From assembly GCA_017355425.1 (NCBI GenBank), contig CP070233.1, positions 970,501 through 1,034,500 on the forward strand: a stretch of 64,000 nucleotides of DNA, given 5' to 3'. Positions 57,143 to 64,000 of the stretch are shown piece after piece. Source of the stretch: Dolichospermum sp. DET69. Lineage in GTDB: Bacteria > Cyanobacteriota > Cyanobacteriia > Cyanobacteriales > Nostocaceae. The notes under the pieces were generated by a model that was not told the origin of the DNA, did not search any database, and was given only the letters and a program-made list of their open reading frames with translations. How positions within the stretch are numbered: position 1 is the stretch's first letter; every line of letters begins with the position of its first letter. Position numbers and translations under genes: made by a program.

Positions 57143-57416
57143 CGCTACTACTCCTGGGTGTTTTTCTTTTATTATATTCCTAATAATCTGGCACTTCTAC
57201 CTATTTTTGGTTTACTACCTTGCTCTGCCATGCCACGATATATGAACGATACCGACTGATTTGGCATACATTCAAAAAGTCTCCTTGATGTCTCAAATCT
57301 CAGGTACAATACAAATAGTTTTCCTTGTTGCAAATTTCTGATTCCAGCACCAGACAAGAGCCGTAAAATTTTCAATCGCATAAAATTAAAGACAAAGCTA
57401 CTAGATCCATAATGAT

Positions 57417-57620
57417 ATGCAAATTAAAGAATTGACAGTAGAGCAATTTCGGACCTTAATGCGCGAGGTGGTAATTGAGGTTTTGGAAGAATATATTGAC
57501 TTAGATGAAGGAAAAAAGCTCAAATCTTCTGTTGTAGAGCGGTTACTCAATCAACCAGTTAATAGTATTCCTGCACATCAAGCCATGCAGTCAATCGGAA
57601 TTAACTGGGATGAGCTATAG
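57417..57620 (+). CDS. Antitoxin of RelE-type toxin
   Basis: A 67-residue acidic protein: LTVEQFRTLMREVVIEVLEE, then YIDLDEGKKLKSSVVERLL and a C-terminal IGINWDEL. The pattern is that of short antitoxins preceding cyanobacterial RelE/ParE toxins. Its end overlaps the toxin gene by 11 bases. Confidence 0.85.
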   Translation: MQIKELTVEQFRTLMREVVIEVLEEYIDLDEGKKLKSSVVERLLNQPVNSIPAHQAMQSIGINWDEL

Positions 57621-57870
57621 TATCGAATTTACCTCAGAAGCGATCGCTGATATTGCTAAACTCGATCCCACTAATCAAATACGGATAGCCCGCAAAATCA
57701 AGTGGTTAGGAGAAAACTTGGAGCAGATCACACCTTTACCTCTTACTGGCAATTTATCAGGATTCTTTAAATTAAGAATAGGAGACTATAGGGTGATCTA
57801 TACGATTGATCAAGCCCAACAAACTACTATCATTCATCAAATTGGGCATCGTAGAGAAATCTATGATTAG
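57610..57870 (+). CDS. RelE/ParE-family toxin
   Basis: An 86-residue toxin: IEFTSEAIADIAKLDPTNQI, then PLTGNLSGFFKLRIGDYRVI and a C-terminal IIHQIGHRREIYD with the conserved Arg-Val-Ile core and His-Arg end. RelE members cleave mRNA on the ribosome. The pair with the upstream gene is complete and overlapping, so it looks functional. Confidence 0.92.
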   Translation: MSYSIEFTSEAIADIAKLDPTNQIRIARKIKWLGENLEQITPLPLTGNLSGFFKLRIGDYRVIYTIDQAQQTTIIHQIGHRREIYD

Positions 57871-57932
57871 AGGATGTTTGAAAAGTCATATAGCCTTTCT
57901 TATTGCAAATTATTCTCCTAAACCCTGATAAA

Positions 57933-59051
57933 ATGTCATCTACAGAAGAACGAAAATATTGGTTAGCTTGGTCGCAAATTTACGGTATTGGACCAATATT
58001 ATTACAACGATTACAACAGCATTTTGGTAACTTAGAAACAGCTTGGAAAGCCAGTCCAGGAGAATTACGAAAAGTTGAAGGTTTCGGATTTCAAACCTTA
58101 GAAAAAGTTGTTCAACAAAAAACCCGTTTAAACCCAGAACAACTACTTCAGCAACACCAACAAATAAACCCCCATTTCTGGACACCAGCAGACCCAGAAT
58201 ATCCCCAATTATTGCGAGAAATCCCCAGTCCACCCCCATTATTATATTATCGGGGAGAAGTTGACTTACAGGAAAATTCAGGACAAAAACCCCTAGTAGG
58301 AATTGTGGGAACTCGTCAACCCACAGAATATGGAATTAAATGGACTCGACAAATTAGTACCGCATTAGCCAAAAATGGTTTTACCATTGTTTCTGGTATG
58401 GCCCAAGGAATAGACACCGAAAGTCATGCAGCAGCAATGAAAGCTGGAGGTAGAACAATCGCAGTTGTGGGAACAGGAGTAGATGTTATTTATCCCCATA
58501 AAAACCGAGATTTATATAAAGAGATATTGACATCGGGCATAGTAATCAGTGAATATCCTGCCAAAACCACACCCAATCGCACCCATTTTCCCCGTCGAAA
58601 TCGCATCATTGCCGGTTTAAGTCGTGCAGTATTAGTAATAGAAGCAGGAATAAAATCTGGTGCTTTAATTACAGCTACTTATGCTAATGAATTTTGTCGA
58701 GATGTTTACGCATTACCGGGAAGAGTTGATGATCAACCATCACAAGGTTGTTTAAAATTAATTAGTCAAGGTGCAGGTTTAATTAATCAAGAACTCAGTC
58801 AATTATTAACTCTATTGGGAGCAATTCCCCAAATAGATATAGAAATACCTATAGTTAAATCTCCTCCTCTACCTGATTTATCACCAGAATTACAACAGGT
58901 AATAGACACCTTAACTATTGATGCTTTATCTTTTGATTCTATTATTCAAAAAACAGGGATGAATGCGGCTTTAGTTTCCAGTTCTTTATTACATTTGGAA
59001 CTCATGGGTTTAGTTACCCAACTCCCAGGAATGCGATATCAAAAATGTTAA
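57933..59051 (+). CDS. dprA: DNA-processing protein A (DprA/Smf)
   Basis: DprA binds incoming single-stranded DNA and loads RecA in natural transformation. The start is set at MSSTEERKYWLAW; a TTG ten codons earlier is less likely. Residues about 10-60 form a helix-hairpin-helix-like domain (IYGIGPILLQRLQQHF). The Rossmann-fold core has VGIVGTRQPTEYG, SGMAQGIDTESHAAA, VVGTGVDVIYP and FPRRNRIIAGLS. The C-terminal winged helix (LDSIIQKTG-like FDSIIQKTGMNAA) is present. At 372 residues it is complete. It stands next to a toxin-antitoxin pair. Confidence 0.95.
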   Translation: MSSTEERKYWLAWSQIYGIGPILLQRLQQHFGNLETAWKASPGELRKVEGFGFQTLEKVVQQKTRLNPEQLLQQHQQINPHFWTPADPEYPQLLREIPSPPPLLYYRGEVDLQENSGQKPLVGIVGTRQPTEYGIKWTRQISTALAKNGFTIVSGMAQGIDTESHAAAMKAGGRTIAVVGTGVDVIYPHKNRDLYKEILTSGIVISEYPAKTTPNRTHFPRRNRIIAGLSRAVLVIEAGIKSGALITATYANEFCRDVYALPGRVDDQPSQGCLKLISQGAGLINQELSQLLTLLGAIPQIDIEIPIVKSPPLPDLSPELQQVIDTLTIDALSFDSIIQKTGMNAALVSSSLLHLELMGLVTQLPGMRYQKC

Positions 59052-59076
59052 GGGAATATTTATAACCTTATAAAAT

Positions 59077-59576
59077 TTACTCAAATAGTGACTCTAAATC
59101 TCGATAACCACTAGCAATACGAGTAATATTAATTCCTATTTCCTCTTCTTGAGGATAGTAAAATATAATGTAGTCATCTATAATAAAACCACGAAGATTT
59201 TTTGCTAGTCTTCCATAACTTTTACCCATACTTGGAAAACTAGCAACTAATTTACACTTACTTCTAATTTTATCAAAAAGTTGACTAGCGGCTTTTGGAT
59301 TACTTTCAGAGGGAACAGGGAACGGGCAACTTTCTAACAGGAAAAACTCATGTTTAAAAACATGAGATTGAAATAATGACACTGTTTTTTTCGGGCTACG
59401 CATCTTGTAAAAACATCTTTTTTTTGACTGAAGCTCTAAACTGGTGCAAATGAGTGTTTCTTATCTGTTCCCTGTTCCCTGTTCCCAGTTAAGAGTTCCC
59501 TTCTTCTGTTACCAAGATATTCACAAATTTCTTCTAAATCTTGAATAGCTTCATCAGAAAATGAGTATTTACCCAT
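59077..59576 (-). pseudogene. parE-type toxin gene split by a ~200-bp insertion
   Basis: The gene starts with ATG at 59576, overlapping the antitoxin stop, and reads MGKYSFSDEAIQDLEEICEY and LGNR before entering CTGGGAACAGGGAACAG repeats and a stop at 59436. The rest resumes at about 59310: ESNPKAASQLFDKIRSKCKL, VASFPSMGKSYGRL, DDYIIFYYP and ITRIASGYRDLESLF. Joined, the two parts give ~99 residues, normal for ParE/RelE. The open frame at 59077-59403 includes insert-derived N-terminal residues. Confidence 0.85.
59310..59509. mobile_element. ~200-bp insert bounded by inverted STRR arrays
   Basis: One tip carries CCCGTTCCCTGTTCCCT (near 59312-59330, as read in complement) and the other TGTTCCCTGTTCCCAG near 59465-59490 in the opposite sense, so the insert ends are inverted copies of the heptamer (T)GTTCCC. 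It interrupts the parE-type gene. No transposase is present. Confidence 0.6.
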
Positions 59577-59829
59577 TGTGTAATTCCTCTTCTATTTGTT
59601 TAATTTTCGCTTGTAGTCTAGCAAAAACCACCTCACCATCTGTTACTTGTCCATTATTAATCTGTTCAGTCCCCACCGCTATTTTTTCCTTTAGTTCCTC
59701 CAGTCTTCTTTCTCTACCTAACAGTAAATTAAAAGCCTCATTCACTGCATCTTCTATATTTTCAAATCGCCCAGTGGCAATATAAGCTTGTATTAACTCC
59801 TCTGTTTCCGGTTTCAGTTGAATATTCAT
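59569..59829 (-). CDS. ParD-type antitoxin
   Basis: An 86-residue RHH protein: MNIQLKPETEELIQAYIATG, RFENIEDAVNEAFNLLLGRE, then a helical toxin-binding tail ending KQIEEELHNG. The stop overlaps the toxin start (ATGGGTAA). The toxin is interrupted, so this antitoxin is now effectively orphan. The start codon directly abuts structured RNA Y. Confidence 0.88.
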   Translation of the reverse strand: MNIQLKPETEELIQAYIATGRFENIEDAVNEAFNLLLGRERRLEELKEKIAVGTEQINNGQVTDGEVVFARLQAKIKQIEEELHNG

Positions 59830-60160
59830 AAAACCTCGCGGTATGCGGGAAACTCAGTGGCTTTAGCCGGTGAGAGGGAAGCGACACGAGTGAATTTATT
59901 CACTGTGGTATTTAAATGCTGATTTTTGAATGGATATAATCCCGGGAACCAGCAAACCCGTTCAAGTCCCCTCGCCCAACTAATCCAAAATGTCTTGTCT
60001 TTAACCAACGACTTAACAAACAGTCTTGCAGATAATCCAAACTGGGGAAGTATTCGGAAGTGCGGATCAGGATTAGTCTCAATGGGCTAGTCGCTGCTTG
60101 CGTTGTAAAGTTTGTTCTTTACAAGCTCAATCCCTTTAGGGTTGAGTCAGTGACGATATA
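59830..60160 (-). ncRNA. Structured RNA Y, homologue of RNA X
   Basis: The 5' hairpin (minus strand) is CTCAA-CCCT-AA-AGGG-A-TTGAG (60126-60146) then CTTGTAA. The 3' part is GTCGCTTCCCTCTCA, hairpin CTCA-CC-GGCT-AA-AGCC-AC-TGAG (59853-59874), TTTCCC, then ATGAAT. Relative to RNA X, the closing G-C pair of the 5' hairpin became A-T and the 3' stem changed on both sides. The middle is unrelated in sequence and ~100 bases shorter. Confidence 0.6.
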
Positions 60161-60240
60161 TTTGACCTCTGATTGATAGCCTTAATGCTGTTTTAACAAC
60201 AAATTCACCTTTTCTGCAACAGAGTTAAATTTTGAATTGT

Positions 60241-61779
60241 TTATTGTTGTGGATAATATGGTTGAGTGATCACAGGAGGTGGATAACTACCTACAGGCAT
60301 ATTATTAACCATCCCATTAGGCATATTTGGATTGATCATTGGTGGTTGAATCGGTTGCTGAATAAAGGGTTGAACAGGTGGTTGATAATTAGGAATTGGT
60401 TGAGTAACTGGTTGAGTAACTGGTTGATTATTTGTCGGATTACTGGGTGTAACTGTAGTTTGGCTAAAGTGTTGGTAAGCAGCACTAGAAATAGAACTGA
60501 TTAATTTTGCCGCCCGAGGATCATTATTAGGACGTTTTACCATAATAGCGATGATGTAACGCTTACCCGTAGGAACTTCTATTAAACCCGCATCTGCTAA
60601 CATTGTGCTAATATCACCTGTTTTGTGATAAGCATTTGCGCCCTTTCCTAAGCCCGCAGGGAGGAGATTATCTCTTTCGGTGCGACCCATAATATTAAGC
60701 ATTAAATCACGCGATCGCATACTCACAATATTACCTTGATTCACCATTGAGATTAAATTTCCCAATTCTCTGGGACTAGTAGTATTATTTCCTTCTAAAT
60801 CCGGGAGAGGATTACGAATCATCGTCGTTGTCATTCCCCAACTGCGAAAACGTCCATTTAATGCCTCTTGTCCACCCAATTTAGCAATAAGTATATTTGT
60901 AGCTGTGTTGTCGCTAATTGTAATCATCTTCGTAGCCAGATCAAGAGCCGTATATTTGCTGCCCGGGGTTTGATACTGCATATTTCCAGAACCCCCGACA
61001 ATCATCTCTTTTTGCAAAGTCAACATTTCATCCAGGCGGATTTTACCCGCATCTACATCCTGGAAAAAAGCAATCAAAATTGGGATCTTAATCGTACTAG
61101 CCGCAGCAAAACTTGTATTACTATTAATATCTACATAACCACCATTATCTAAATCTAATAAAAACACCCCTGGTATTAGATCAGAATTAGCTGTGGTGAG
61201 AGTTTGCAAAGAATTTTTTAAAGATATAATTTCCTGGGACAGATATAGGCTCGGATTAGAATTTTGAGGTGATTTTTGAGGTGCTGTAATTTGAGATACC
61301 GACACAACTGAACCAATGCGATTAGCAGGGTCTAGAACTGACAACAATGTACCGACAATCGCACCGACACCGACACCGACAATCAACAACCGCAAGGCAT
61401 ATAACATGGTTCTGGCCATGGGTTTTAACCTTGTCTTGCGAGATCCTTTTCTTTCTATCTTCGGTTTATCCATGCGTACAGTCTTTAACCTCACATTTCC
61501 CTGTGGAGAAATTTGAGTATTTTTCTTGACTGTAGTGACAGGTTTAACACCAGGGGGCATCATTATCCGTGATGCTGGTCTTCGCCCCCCAGCCGAGATC
61601 GGAGCAGGACTGATATGATGATTGAGACGAGCTAATGTGGCAGTTTCTCTTGGGCTAGAAACTGGCTGCTGATTGATAACTTTTTTCTGTCCTGTCTTGG
61701 GGATTGGACGTTTGCGCCGGCGACGCTGTACAGGTTGCCTTTGTAATATAGGTATGAGTTTGTCACTTGTTTCTGACAT
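60241..61779 (-). CDS. Membrane-anchored class A beta-lactamase-like serine hydrolase
   Basis: A 512-residue protein. A basic, disordered N-terminus (1-120; QRRRRKRPIPKTGQKK) precedes a transmembrane helix (about 126-149), placing the catalytic domain outside the plasma membrane. Active-site motifs: Ser228-x-x-Lys231 (AASTIKIP), Ser289-Asp-Asn (ISDNTATN), Glu329-x-x-Asn (EGNN) and Lys386-Thr-Gly (YHKTGD). The C-terminal ~70 residues are Pro/Gln/Asn-rich (VTQPVTQPIPNYQPP). The full motif set allows beta-lactamase activity, but a role in peptidoglycan metabolism is equally possible. No neighbour clarifies it. Confidence 0.9.
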   Translation of the reverse strand: MSETSDKLIPILQRQPVQRRRRKRPIPKTGQKKVINQQPVSSPRETATLARLNHHISPAPISAGGRRPASRIMMPPGVKPVTTVKKNTQISPQGNVRLKTVRMDKPKIERKGSRKTRLKPMARTMLYALRLLIVGVGVGAIVGTLLSVLDPANRIGSVVSVSQITAPQKSPQNSNPSLYLSQEIISLKNSLQTLTTANSDLIPGVFLLDLDNGGYVDINSNTSFAAASTIKIPILIAFFQDVDAGKIRLDEMLTLQKEMIVGGSGNMQYQTPGSKYTALDLATKMITISDNTATNILIAKLGGQEALNGRFRSWGMTTTMIRNPLPDLEGNNTTSPRELGNLISMVNQGNIVSMRSRDLMLNIMGRTERDNLLPAGLGKGANAYHKTGDISTMLADAGLIEVPTGKRYIIAIMVKRPNNDPRAAKLISSISSAAYQHFSQTTVTPSNPTNNQPVTQPVTQPIPNYQPPVQPFIQQPIQPPMINPNMPNGMVNNMPVGSYPPPVITQPYYPQQ

Positions 61780-62421
61780 AGCTACTCCTGGTCACCTTCG
61801 ACCCAGATTATGAATTTATGCACCTTGATACTTAGTTGACCTTGTGGGACTAAGTAGTATTTTTGTCTCTAGTTTACTTTATATTTATGTTTTTGGGTAA
61901 TTATTTAGATATATAATAACCCAAATTAGCGTTTTTAATATTGCGGTTAATCAACGGTGAGAAGGTTTATCTGACATTGTGTAACTTAAAATTGCTGTGG
62001 AGACAGTTGGCATAATCAAAGTTCCCTTCAAGCCTGACCACAGATATATTTAGTCATTTTTAATTTTTAATTGCTGATATATAATTCCCATAAGTAGGTA
62101 GGTGAACAGAAAAATTTAAATGTATGTGAAGAAAAGTAAAATCGCCCAAAACTCTCTTCCTGTTCCCAGTTAAGAGTTCCCTGTTCCCTTGCCCCAACGA
62201 CAATTTTTAACGCCAACCTACTTATTTGATTTTCGAGATATTACGTAGGGTGGGCATTGCCCACGCACTCACACTACTTAAAATTTTACAAATATTATTG
62301 ATAATTTCTGTATATCCAAAATTAATATTATCCGGACTCATAGGCAATAGGCAGAAGTAATTAAATATTCCTGGTACGTGATTATGATGTAAAAATGATT
62401 TGTCCCCTGTAGTCATTATTA
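61780..62421. other. Intergenic region with dispersed repeats
   Basis: Contains the element listed next and, near 62245-62265, a GTGGGCATTGCCCAC hairpin. The rest is AT-rich, presumably promoters of the two divergent genes. No gene is supported. Confidence 0.6.
62091..62224. repeat. ~134-bp dispersed element with TAAGTAGGT ends, copy 2
   Basis: TAAGTAGGTAGGTGAACA at the left and CCAACCTACTTA at the right. It shares two conserved blocks with the copy at 56.5 kb; the centre holds CTGTTCCCAGTTAAGAG and repeats also seen in the parE insert at 59.3-59.5 kb. Confidence 0.82.
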
Positions 62422-63342
62422 ATGATGCATCAAAGTTCTGGTCATTGGCGTTTGGGTCTAGGTTTATCATTGGTAACTGTCTTTTTGTGGGGAGTTTTAC
62501 CTCTAGCTTTAACGATAACGCTACAAGAGTTAGATGTTTTTACCGTTGTTTGGTTTCGCTTTTCAACCGCATTTATTTGTCTAGCAACTTATTTGTTGTT
62601 TCAGAAAAAATTACCAACATTAGCAGAATTACGTGCTACTTCTTGGCAATTATTAGTAGTTGCTACCTTATGTTTGGCTGCTAACTATTTTCTGTTTACA
62701 CAAGGTTTAGGATTAACATCCCCAGGCAATGCTGAAGTTATAATTCAATTATCTGGTGTATTATTAGGTTGCGGAGGATTAGTAATTTTTCATGAACGTT
62801 ATACATTAAATCAATGGCTGGGTGTAGCTGTTCTCACTGTGGGTTTTACATTATTTTTTCATAGTCAATTAGCTAATCTAATGACATCGAAAGGTGAATA
62901 TTTATTAGGTAGTGGCTTGATTGTTTTTGCTTCAATAGCCTGGGCTATCTATGCCTTATCACAAAAACAGTTATTACAATCTTTGTCTTCAGCAAAAATC
63001 ATGTTGATTATTTACGGTGGCTGTGCTTTATTATTTACACCATTTGCAAAAATCAATACTATTTTTACTTTGGATAGGTTTCATTTTTCAATTTTGGTAT
63101 TCTGTGCTTTAAATACCTTTATTGCCTATGGTGCTTTTGCAGAATCTTTAGAACATTGGCAAGCATCACGGGTGAGTTCTGTATTAGCTTTAGCTCCGAT
63201 TATTACTTTAATTTCCGGTTGGCTTATGTCAGTAATTGCTCCTAATATTATCTCTCCAGAAAATATTTCTCTCATGGGAATTATTGGAGCATTTCTAGTT
63301 GTTGCTGGTTCAATATCTATTGCTTTGGGTAAATCTAATTAA
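62422..63342 (+). CDS. EamA/DMT-family transporter
   Basis: A 306-residue ten-helix membrane protein with two internally related EamA halves (about 12-145 and 160-300). The first half has the WGVLPLALTITLQ and WFRFSTAFICL patterns and TSPGNAEVIIQLSGVLLG; the second has WAIYALSQKQLL and EHWQASRVSSVLALAPIITL. DMT members export metabolites or amino acids; the substrate cannot be told. Nothing in the neighbours narrows it. Confidence 0.9.
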   Translation: MMHQSSGHWRLGLGLSLVTVFLWGVLPLALTITLQELDVFTVVWFRFSTAFICLATYLLFQKKLPTLAELRATSWQLLVVATLCLAANYFLFTQGLGLTSPGNAEVIIQLSGVLLGCGGLVIFHERYTLNQWLGVAVLTVGFTLFFHSQLANLMTSKGEYLLGSGLIVFASIAWAIYALSQKQLLQSLSSAKIMLIIYGGCALLFTPFAKINTIFTLDRFHFSILVFCALNTFIAYGAFAESLEHWQASRVSSVLALAPIITLISGWLMSVIAPNIISPENISLMGIIGAFLVVAGSISIALGKSN

Positions 63343-63600
63343 TAGGAATTATTAGCATTATTTAGATTTCATTCATGAGGAAGAATACATAATAAATACT
63401 GATGTAGATCATTAATATATTTATTATCATCTTAAAAGAACTCCTAGTAATTAACAGCAAACTCATCGGAAACAGCCTTCAATTTCGTTTCCTTGGCTTG
63501 TTGTAGGAAATATTTTGAATTTTTGAATTTTTCAACAGGGTGTTTAAATAACTACCAAAATTTGAGCCTCGCTCAACAACATCACCACACAAGTTAAGCG
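63343..63600. other. Intergenic leader
   Basis: AT-rich, with no repeat of note. The start of the following gene is at the end. Confidence 0.45.
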
Positions 63601-64000
63601 ATGAATATTTTTGGTAATTGGGGCAGCACCCTGAGAAAAAATTCTCTATTACTGGTTTTATCAATATTGCTGCCAACATTTGGGATAACTAACTCTGTTA
63701 TGGCAGCAGAACAAGTTCATGCTTCTTATTCAGCACTAGAAATTTCCATCCCTATTAGTGCCTTAGAAAGCTATGCTAAATATGGAATAATTAATGCAGA
63801 TTTAGCAGGGTATTATCAATATATTCCTACAAGTAAACTGCAAGAATTAAAGAAAATTTTAATTCAACCGCTGAAAATTAGTCCGGCTGTAGCTGCTCAA
63901 TTTCTTGACACCCAACAAGGAGAATTTATATTACAAAGGTTAGCAGAATTAATTAAAACTAAATCTGATTATCCAAAATTTGTATCTGGGTCTTTACGCA
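63601..64000 (+). CDS. DUF1400-type alpha/beta hydrolase, partial (3' end outside window)
   Basis: The open frame starts MNIFGNWGSTLRKNSLLL and continues without a stop to the window edge (133 codons). A signal peptide (about 1-35; VLSILLPTFGITNSVMAA) is followed by SALEISIPISALESYAKYG and ISPAVAAQFLDTQQGEFIL, the N-terminal DUF1400 domain found before an alpha/beta hydrolase in cyanobacterial secreted proteins. The hydrolase part lies beyond the window. Export is likely; the substrate is unknown. Confidence 0.82.
   Translation, partial: MNIFGNWGSTLRKNSLLLVLSILLPTFGITNSVMAAEQVHASYSALEISIPISALESYAKYGIINADLAGYYQYIPTSKLQELKKILIQPLKISPAVAAQFLDTQQGEFILQRLAELIKTKSDYPKFVSGSLR

Noticed and set aside
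57172-57381. 69-residue frame on the minus strand
   Set aside because: Basic and low in complexity, with no ribosome site or recognisable domain, in the leader between a DUF29 gene and a toxin-antitoxin pair; too weak to list as a gene.
59950-59990. tRNA-like segment (CCCGTTCAAGTCCCC)
   Set aside because: A T-loop-like sequence is present, but no matching T-stem, anticodon arm or acceptor stem can be drawn; it is part of RNA Y.
59826-60008. 60-residue frame on the minus strand upstream of the antitoxin
   Set aside because: It lies within structured RNA Y, and conservation with RNA X is at the level of stems, not codons.

Overview
The window looks like chromosomal DNA of a filamentous, heterocyst-type cyanobacterium (order Nostocales, Anabaena/Dolichospermum/Nostoc relatives). 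The evidence is the AT-rich base composition, the many HIP1 palindromes (GCGATCGC), short tandemly repeated sequences of Nostocales type, the light-independent chlorophyll genes chlL and chlN, a cyanophycinase-family gene, a CTB-type bacteriocin precursor and several DUF29 genes. The genus cannot be fixed from this sequence alone.

Layout. 1-1.1 kb is a 133-bp tandem array that abuts a frameshifted gene; then rnpB (RNase P RNA), an unknown alpha-helical protein and RNase III. 4.4-10.8 kb holds housekeeping genes (RRM protein, PD-(D/E)XK nuclease, phosphohexomutase, LapA-like membrane protein) and unknowns. 11-15.3 kb has two toxin-antitoxin pairs around a cyanophycinase-like hydrolase and a GT4 glycosyltransferase. 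15.3-16.5 kb is a repeat-rich gap with inverted hairpin repeats and a two-piece relic of lepA. 16.5-23.5 kb is a single nonribosomal peptide synthetase gene (C-A-T-C-A-T-TE, predicted to load Pro then Val) whose first condensation domain lacks its N-terminus. Intact lepA follows. 25.7-29.5 kb is a decayed sensor gene split by an IS200/IS605 element with intact tnpB and broken tnpA. 30.3-33.9 kb is chlL / DUF5331 / chlN, with a miniature transposon between the last two. 34-36 kb holds a structured RNA in front of a DUF29 gene and a retron remnant with paired a1/a2 repeats but an RT lacking its catalytic core. 36.2-41 kb has a truncated HNH gene, cysteine desulfurase, a nuclease-like protein, PrxQ and RNase Z. 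41.1-48.5 kb is one minus-strand block: two double-glycine-leader precursor peptides, a C39-peptidase ABC exporter, an HlyD adaptor, a kinase-like protein, a response regulator and its histidine kinase. 49.5-55.7 kb has a DnaJ/TPR protein, hisZ, a complete group II intron, a ferredoxin, a LivF-type ATPase and a DUF2301 membrane protein. 55.7-60.2 kb is toxin-antitoxin-rich, with dprA and a second copy of the structured RNA seen near 34 kb. A serine-hydrolase, a DMT-family transporter and the start of a DUF1400 hydrolase close the window.

Main points of interest. (1) Two ~330-440-nt RNAs with covarying terminal hairpins each sit directly before an ATGAAT start codon, resembling HEARO/omega-RNA loci without an IscB gene. 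(2) The retron keeps its ncRNA framework but has lost the polymerase core. (3) The NRPS shows near-identical module flanks around divergent specificity subdomains and lies between a lepA relic and lepA. (4) A miniature transposon family has 19-20-bp inverted ends and 11-bp target duplications in three copies. (5) A bacteriocin export block lies directly beside its own two-component pair. Many toxin, transposon and sensor genes here are broken, so the region looks like an accumulation zone for mobile DNA.
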